DNA of 64,000 nucleotides, from the NCBI GenBank assembly GCA_050247255.1, contig JBFWUM010000023.1:1-64000 (forward strand), written 5' to 3'. This DNA comes from JBFWUM01 sp050247255. GTDB taxonomy: Bacteria; Acidobacteriota; Vicinamibacteria; Vicinamibacterales; UBA2999. Below are positions 61,944 to 64,000 of the stretch, piece after piece. Made by a program: the position numbers and the translations under genes. The stretch's first letter is position 1; every line of letters begins with the position of its first letter. The notes under the pieces were generated by a model. The model worked only from the letters and a program-made list of their open reading frames with translations. It had not been told where the DNA came from and did not search any database.

Positions 61944-63665
61944 CTAGTTCTCCTCCGGCTGCTCGACGCTGTCGATGACCAGAACATCAATCGGGCCCGT
62001 CGCGGGCTCCAGCTTCACGCCGAGCTGTTCCTGCAGCGCGGTGAAGATTGAAACGCCATCGGCGGGGAGACTGCCACCCGCCGAATCAGGCGTCCATTTC
62101 AACTCCCACTGGAATTGCTCCGTGAGGCCTGTCGCGTCGATCACCGGCCGGCCGACGCCGGCGTAGCGGCCCAACTGCTGCGCCAGCAGTCTCATCGTCC
62201 CGCCAACGACGAACATCGAGCCGGGCCCTGCGTTGGTACCGCAGAAATACTGCCGGTCGCCGGGCGACGGCGTTACGCCGGGCGGACGAGGTACGCAGGT
62301 GCCCGGACGGATACCCGGACCGAGCTGACGTTCGGCGCGGGCCATGACCAGCCTGTAGATCGGGAACTCGCGCTGCTCGTTGTGCATCACCAGCTTGAAG
62401 CGATCGGCCAGCAAGGTGCGAATCATCAGCAGCATCTGCCGAGGTGGCGGGGGTGGTGCGCCCTCGACCAGCGCGTCGATGTCGAACCCGTCGGTCCGCA
62501 GCCAGTCGGGCCCGCCGATAATCTGGTACGGCTGTACCCCGTAGGAACTGGAGATGAGGCCCCTGACGGATTGATTGCGCAACCGGAGACGTCCGCCGAC
62601 CGGCGGCGACAACGGCAACGTTGTGCCGGGCTCAGGGTTCCGCTTGATCGACACCACGTCGAACGCCGGCGAGCCGGCGGCGACGGCCGGCGTGGGGGAT
62701 TGCAGGAGCGGCGCGGCTAGCCGAGTGGCGCTCGGCATGGCCGGCGTAGCCGCGACGGCGACGGTCGCAACGGCGACACTGATCAGCACTCCGCCGGCCA
62801 CGCGCCACCGCGACACCTCGGGACGCGCCGCCCCCTCGAGGATGCGGCGAATCCGATACGGCAGGGCGCTGCCGGGCATCGCCATCGCCGCCGCGCGGAG
62901 GCGACCCTTCGAGACGGCCGCCGCTTCCGCGCACTGCAGCAGCGCCTCGGAGTACGCCATCGGGTCGTTGCCGGCCGCGAGCACGGCGCTGTCGCAGGCT
63001 TCTTCCGCCAGCCGCGCGAGGCGCCCCTGCAGCCACCAGGCGAGCGGGTGAAACCAGAAGATCGCGCGATTGAGGAGTGCCAGCCACTGGACGAAGGTGT
63101 CGCGGCGGGCCACGTGCGCGCGTTCGTGGGCGAGGATGGCGCTGAGGCGCTCCGCTGGCCACGCCGTCCATCCGGCCGGCAGGACGACACGAGGACGGAA
63201 GACGCCGATCGTCACCGGTGTGGCCAGTCGCAGACTGGTCAGCCGGCCCTCCACAGGCGTCGCTTCGCGGGTCAGTTGCCGCGCGCGCCACATGCCGCCA
63301 GCCAGGTGGCACCCGAATCCAACGACGCCCAGCCAATAGATTGCCAGCGAGATATCGATGGCGGACCATGCCGGCTGCGCCGTGTCGCGGCGTCGCGTGT
63401 CCTGGCGGACGTCCGGCACCGCCAGGTCGGCCCAGGGCAGCGGAATCGCTGCCGCAACCGCCGACGCCGTCGAGGATGCGCCGGGCAGCGGCACGCGCGG
63501 TCCCCAGGCCGTGAATACCGGCAGCGCCAGCATCACGACGACCAGTGCGGTCCACCAGCAGTGGCGCGCCGCGGGGGAGACGATGCGCAGGGCCGCGAGC
63601 ACCAGGGCAAAGGCGGCGGCGATGAGCGTCGCGCGGATCGCCGCTTCCAGCAGGATGTTGGTCAT
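61944..63665 (-). CDS. BlaR1-like M56 metallopeptidase receptor fused to TIGR03435 domain
   Basis: A 573-residue membrane protein. Residues 1-300 carry the M56 domain: helices at the N-terminus, HERAHVARRD zinc motif near residue 180 and EEACDSAVLA ligand motif near 222. A helix (WRVAGGVLISVAVATVAVAA) then leads to residues 330-573, the TIGR03435 domain (FDVVSIKRNPEP, ADRFKLVMHNEQREFPIYRLVMA), a domain greatly expanded in Acidobacteria. On a signal it should cleave the BlaI-type repressor encoded next to it. Start overlaps blaI by 4 nt (ATGA). Confidence 0.88.
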   Translation of the reverse strand: MTNILLEAAIRATLIAAAFALVLAALRIVSPAARHCWWTALVVVMLALPVFTAWGPRVPLPGASSTASAVAAAIPLPWADLAVPDVRQDTRRRDTAQPAWSAIDISLAIYWLGVVGFGCHLAGGMWRARQLTREATPVEGRLTSLRLATPVTIGVFRPRVVLPAGWTAWPAERLSAILAHERAHVARRDTFVQWLALLNRAIFWFHPLAWWLQGRLARLAEEACDSAVLAAGNDPMAYSEALLQCAEAAAVSKGRLRAAAMAMPGSALPYRIRRILEGAARPEVSRWRVAGGVLISVAVATVAVAATPAMPSATRLAAPLLQSPTPAVAAGSPAFDVVSIKRNPEPGTTLPLSPPVGGRLRLRNQSVRGLISSSYGVQPYQIIGGPDWLRTDGFDIDALVEGAPPPPPRQMLLMIRTLLADRFKLVMHNEQREFPIYRLVMARAERQLGPGIRPGTCVPRPPGVTPSPGDRQYFCGTNAGPGSMFVVGGTMRLLAQQLGRYAGVGRPVIDATGLTEQFQWELKWTPDSAGGSLPADGVSIFTALQEQLGVKLEPATGPIDVLVIDSVEQPEEN

Positions 63666-64000
63666 GGCTTCTTCCTGGCGGGTTTCGTTGCAGCCTGACG
63701 ATGGTGGCGGAGGAGGTCTCCGAGCGCGTCTAGTTCAGTCCTGTTGAGAAGCTTGGCGTCGACCATGCCGCTGACGAGCTCTTCGACGGAGCCGCGGCAG
63801 AAGCGGTCGATGATCTGCCGCACCGCGCGCGCGGCCAGTCCCTGCTGTGGTTCCAGCGCCCGGTAGACGTACGCCCGCCCCTCGGCGTGATGCGCCAGGT
63901 AGCCCTTCTGCTCGAGCCGGCGCAGGATGGTGCGGATCGTCGCCTCTTTCAGCGGCCGCCGTTCGGCTACCGCGGCATGCACCGTTTCGACAGACGCAGA
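63662..64000 (-). CDS. BlaI/MecI/CopY-family repressor, 5' end outside window
   Basis: At least 112 residues are visible: SVETVHAAVAERRPLKEATIRTILRRLEQKGYLAHHAEGRAYVY is the winged-helix DNA-binding domain and the rest is the dimerisation part (RQIIDRFCRGSVEELVSGM). The frame remains open to the window edge, so the N-terminus is missing. It pairs with the M56 receptor, whose protease activity should inactivate it. Confidence 0.85.
   Translation of the reverse strand, partial: SASVETVHAAVAERRPLKEATIRTILRRLEQKGYLAHHAEGRAYVYRALEPQQGLAARAVRQIIDRFCRGSVEELVSGMVDAKLLNRTELDALGDLLRHHRQAATKPARKKP

Overview
The window is one strand-mixed stretch of a GC-rich (about two thirds G+C by eye) bacterial chromosome, most likely Acidobacteriota of the Vicinamibacteria type. 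The grounds are an M56/BlaR1-like receptor fused to the acidobacterial TIGR03435 domain, large TonB receptors with carboxypeptidase-regulatory N-termini, RMD1/DUF155 and PhoX-like proteins, and a dense family of dispersed hairpin repeats. Two runs of N (8953-8996 and 9793-9818) show it is a scaffolded draft or metagenome assembly. I see no rRNA, tRNA, CRISPR array, integrase or prophage. No stretch longer than about 300 bases lacks a gene. The longest intergenic spaces (about 150-245 bases, e.g. 16143-16341, 47114-47343, 61058-61300) hold promoters, repeats or nothing recognisable.

Layout. 1-7.9 kb: glutaminyl-cyclase-like lipoprotein, citrate synthase, YacG, then a polyphosphate/phosphohistidine group (Ppx/GppA, CHAD, SixA, lipid kinase) and two orphan response regulators. 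8-15 kb: an atypical metallo-beta-lactamase-fold protein, a gap-broken secreted protein, an MFS/spermidine-synthase fusion, GlgC and a TAT-exported PhoX-like protein. 15-24 kb: a glycoconjugate cluster (four glycosyltransferases, two PHP phosphoesterases, an asparagine-synthetase-like enzyme without its N-terminal cysteine, a membrane protein, HD-GYP). 24-30.6 kb: phosphate scavenging (phytase-GDPD fusion, alkaline phosphatase with a Pho-box-like promoter) around a REP-associated tyrosine transposase (RAYT). 31-35.8 kb: TonB receptor plus beta-helix partner and a lipoprotein. 35.8-59.3 kb: a metal/toxicant island with ChrA, ArsR-AqpS-ArsC, ArsM-CrcB, two TonB receptors, DUF411, a CorE-type metal-sensing sigma factor, CopA, small Cys/His-rich exported proteins, cytochrome c, DUF305 and a TetR-TolC-HlyD-RND pump. 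59.4-64 kb: Pit phosphate transporter with its DUF47 partner behind a three-repeat Pho box, a glycine-zipper protein, and a BlaI/M56 pair.

Three genome-scale signals run through the window. First, about 16 short hairpins share a GGAGC/GCTCC flank and an 8-bp stem whose sequence changes on both sides together. Many are paired head-to-head as REPINs, they surround the RAYT, and several form the ends of coding sequences. Second, at least eight genes have a TANNNT hexamer exactly 6 nt before the start codon, and six more have one 7-10 nt away, with no Shine-Dalgarno sequence, which is the layout of leaderless mRNAs. Third, short tandem arrays (7-, 8- and 24-bp units) sit in intergenic DNA and inside coding linkers, including the copper ATPase.
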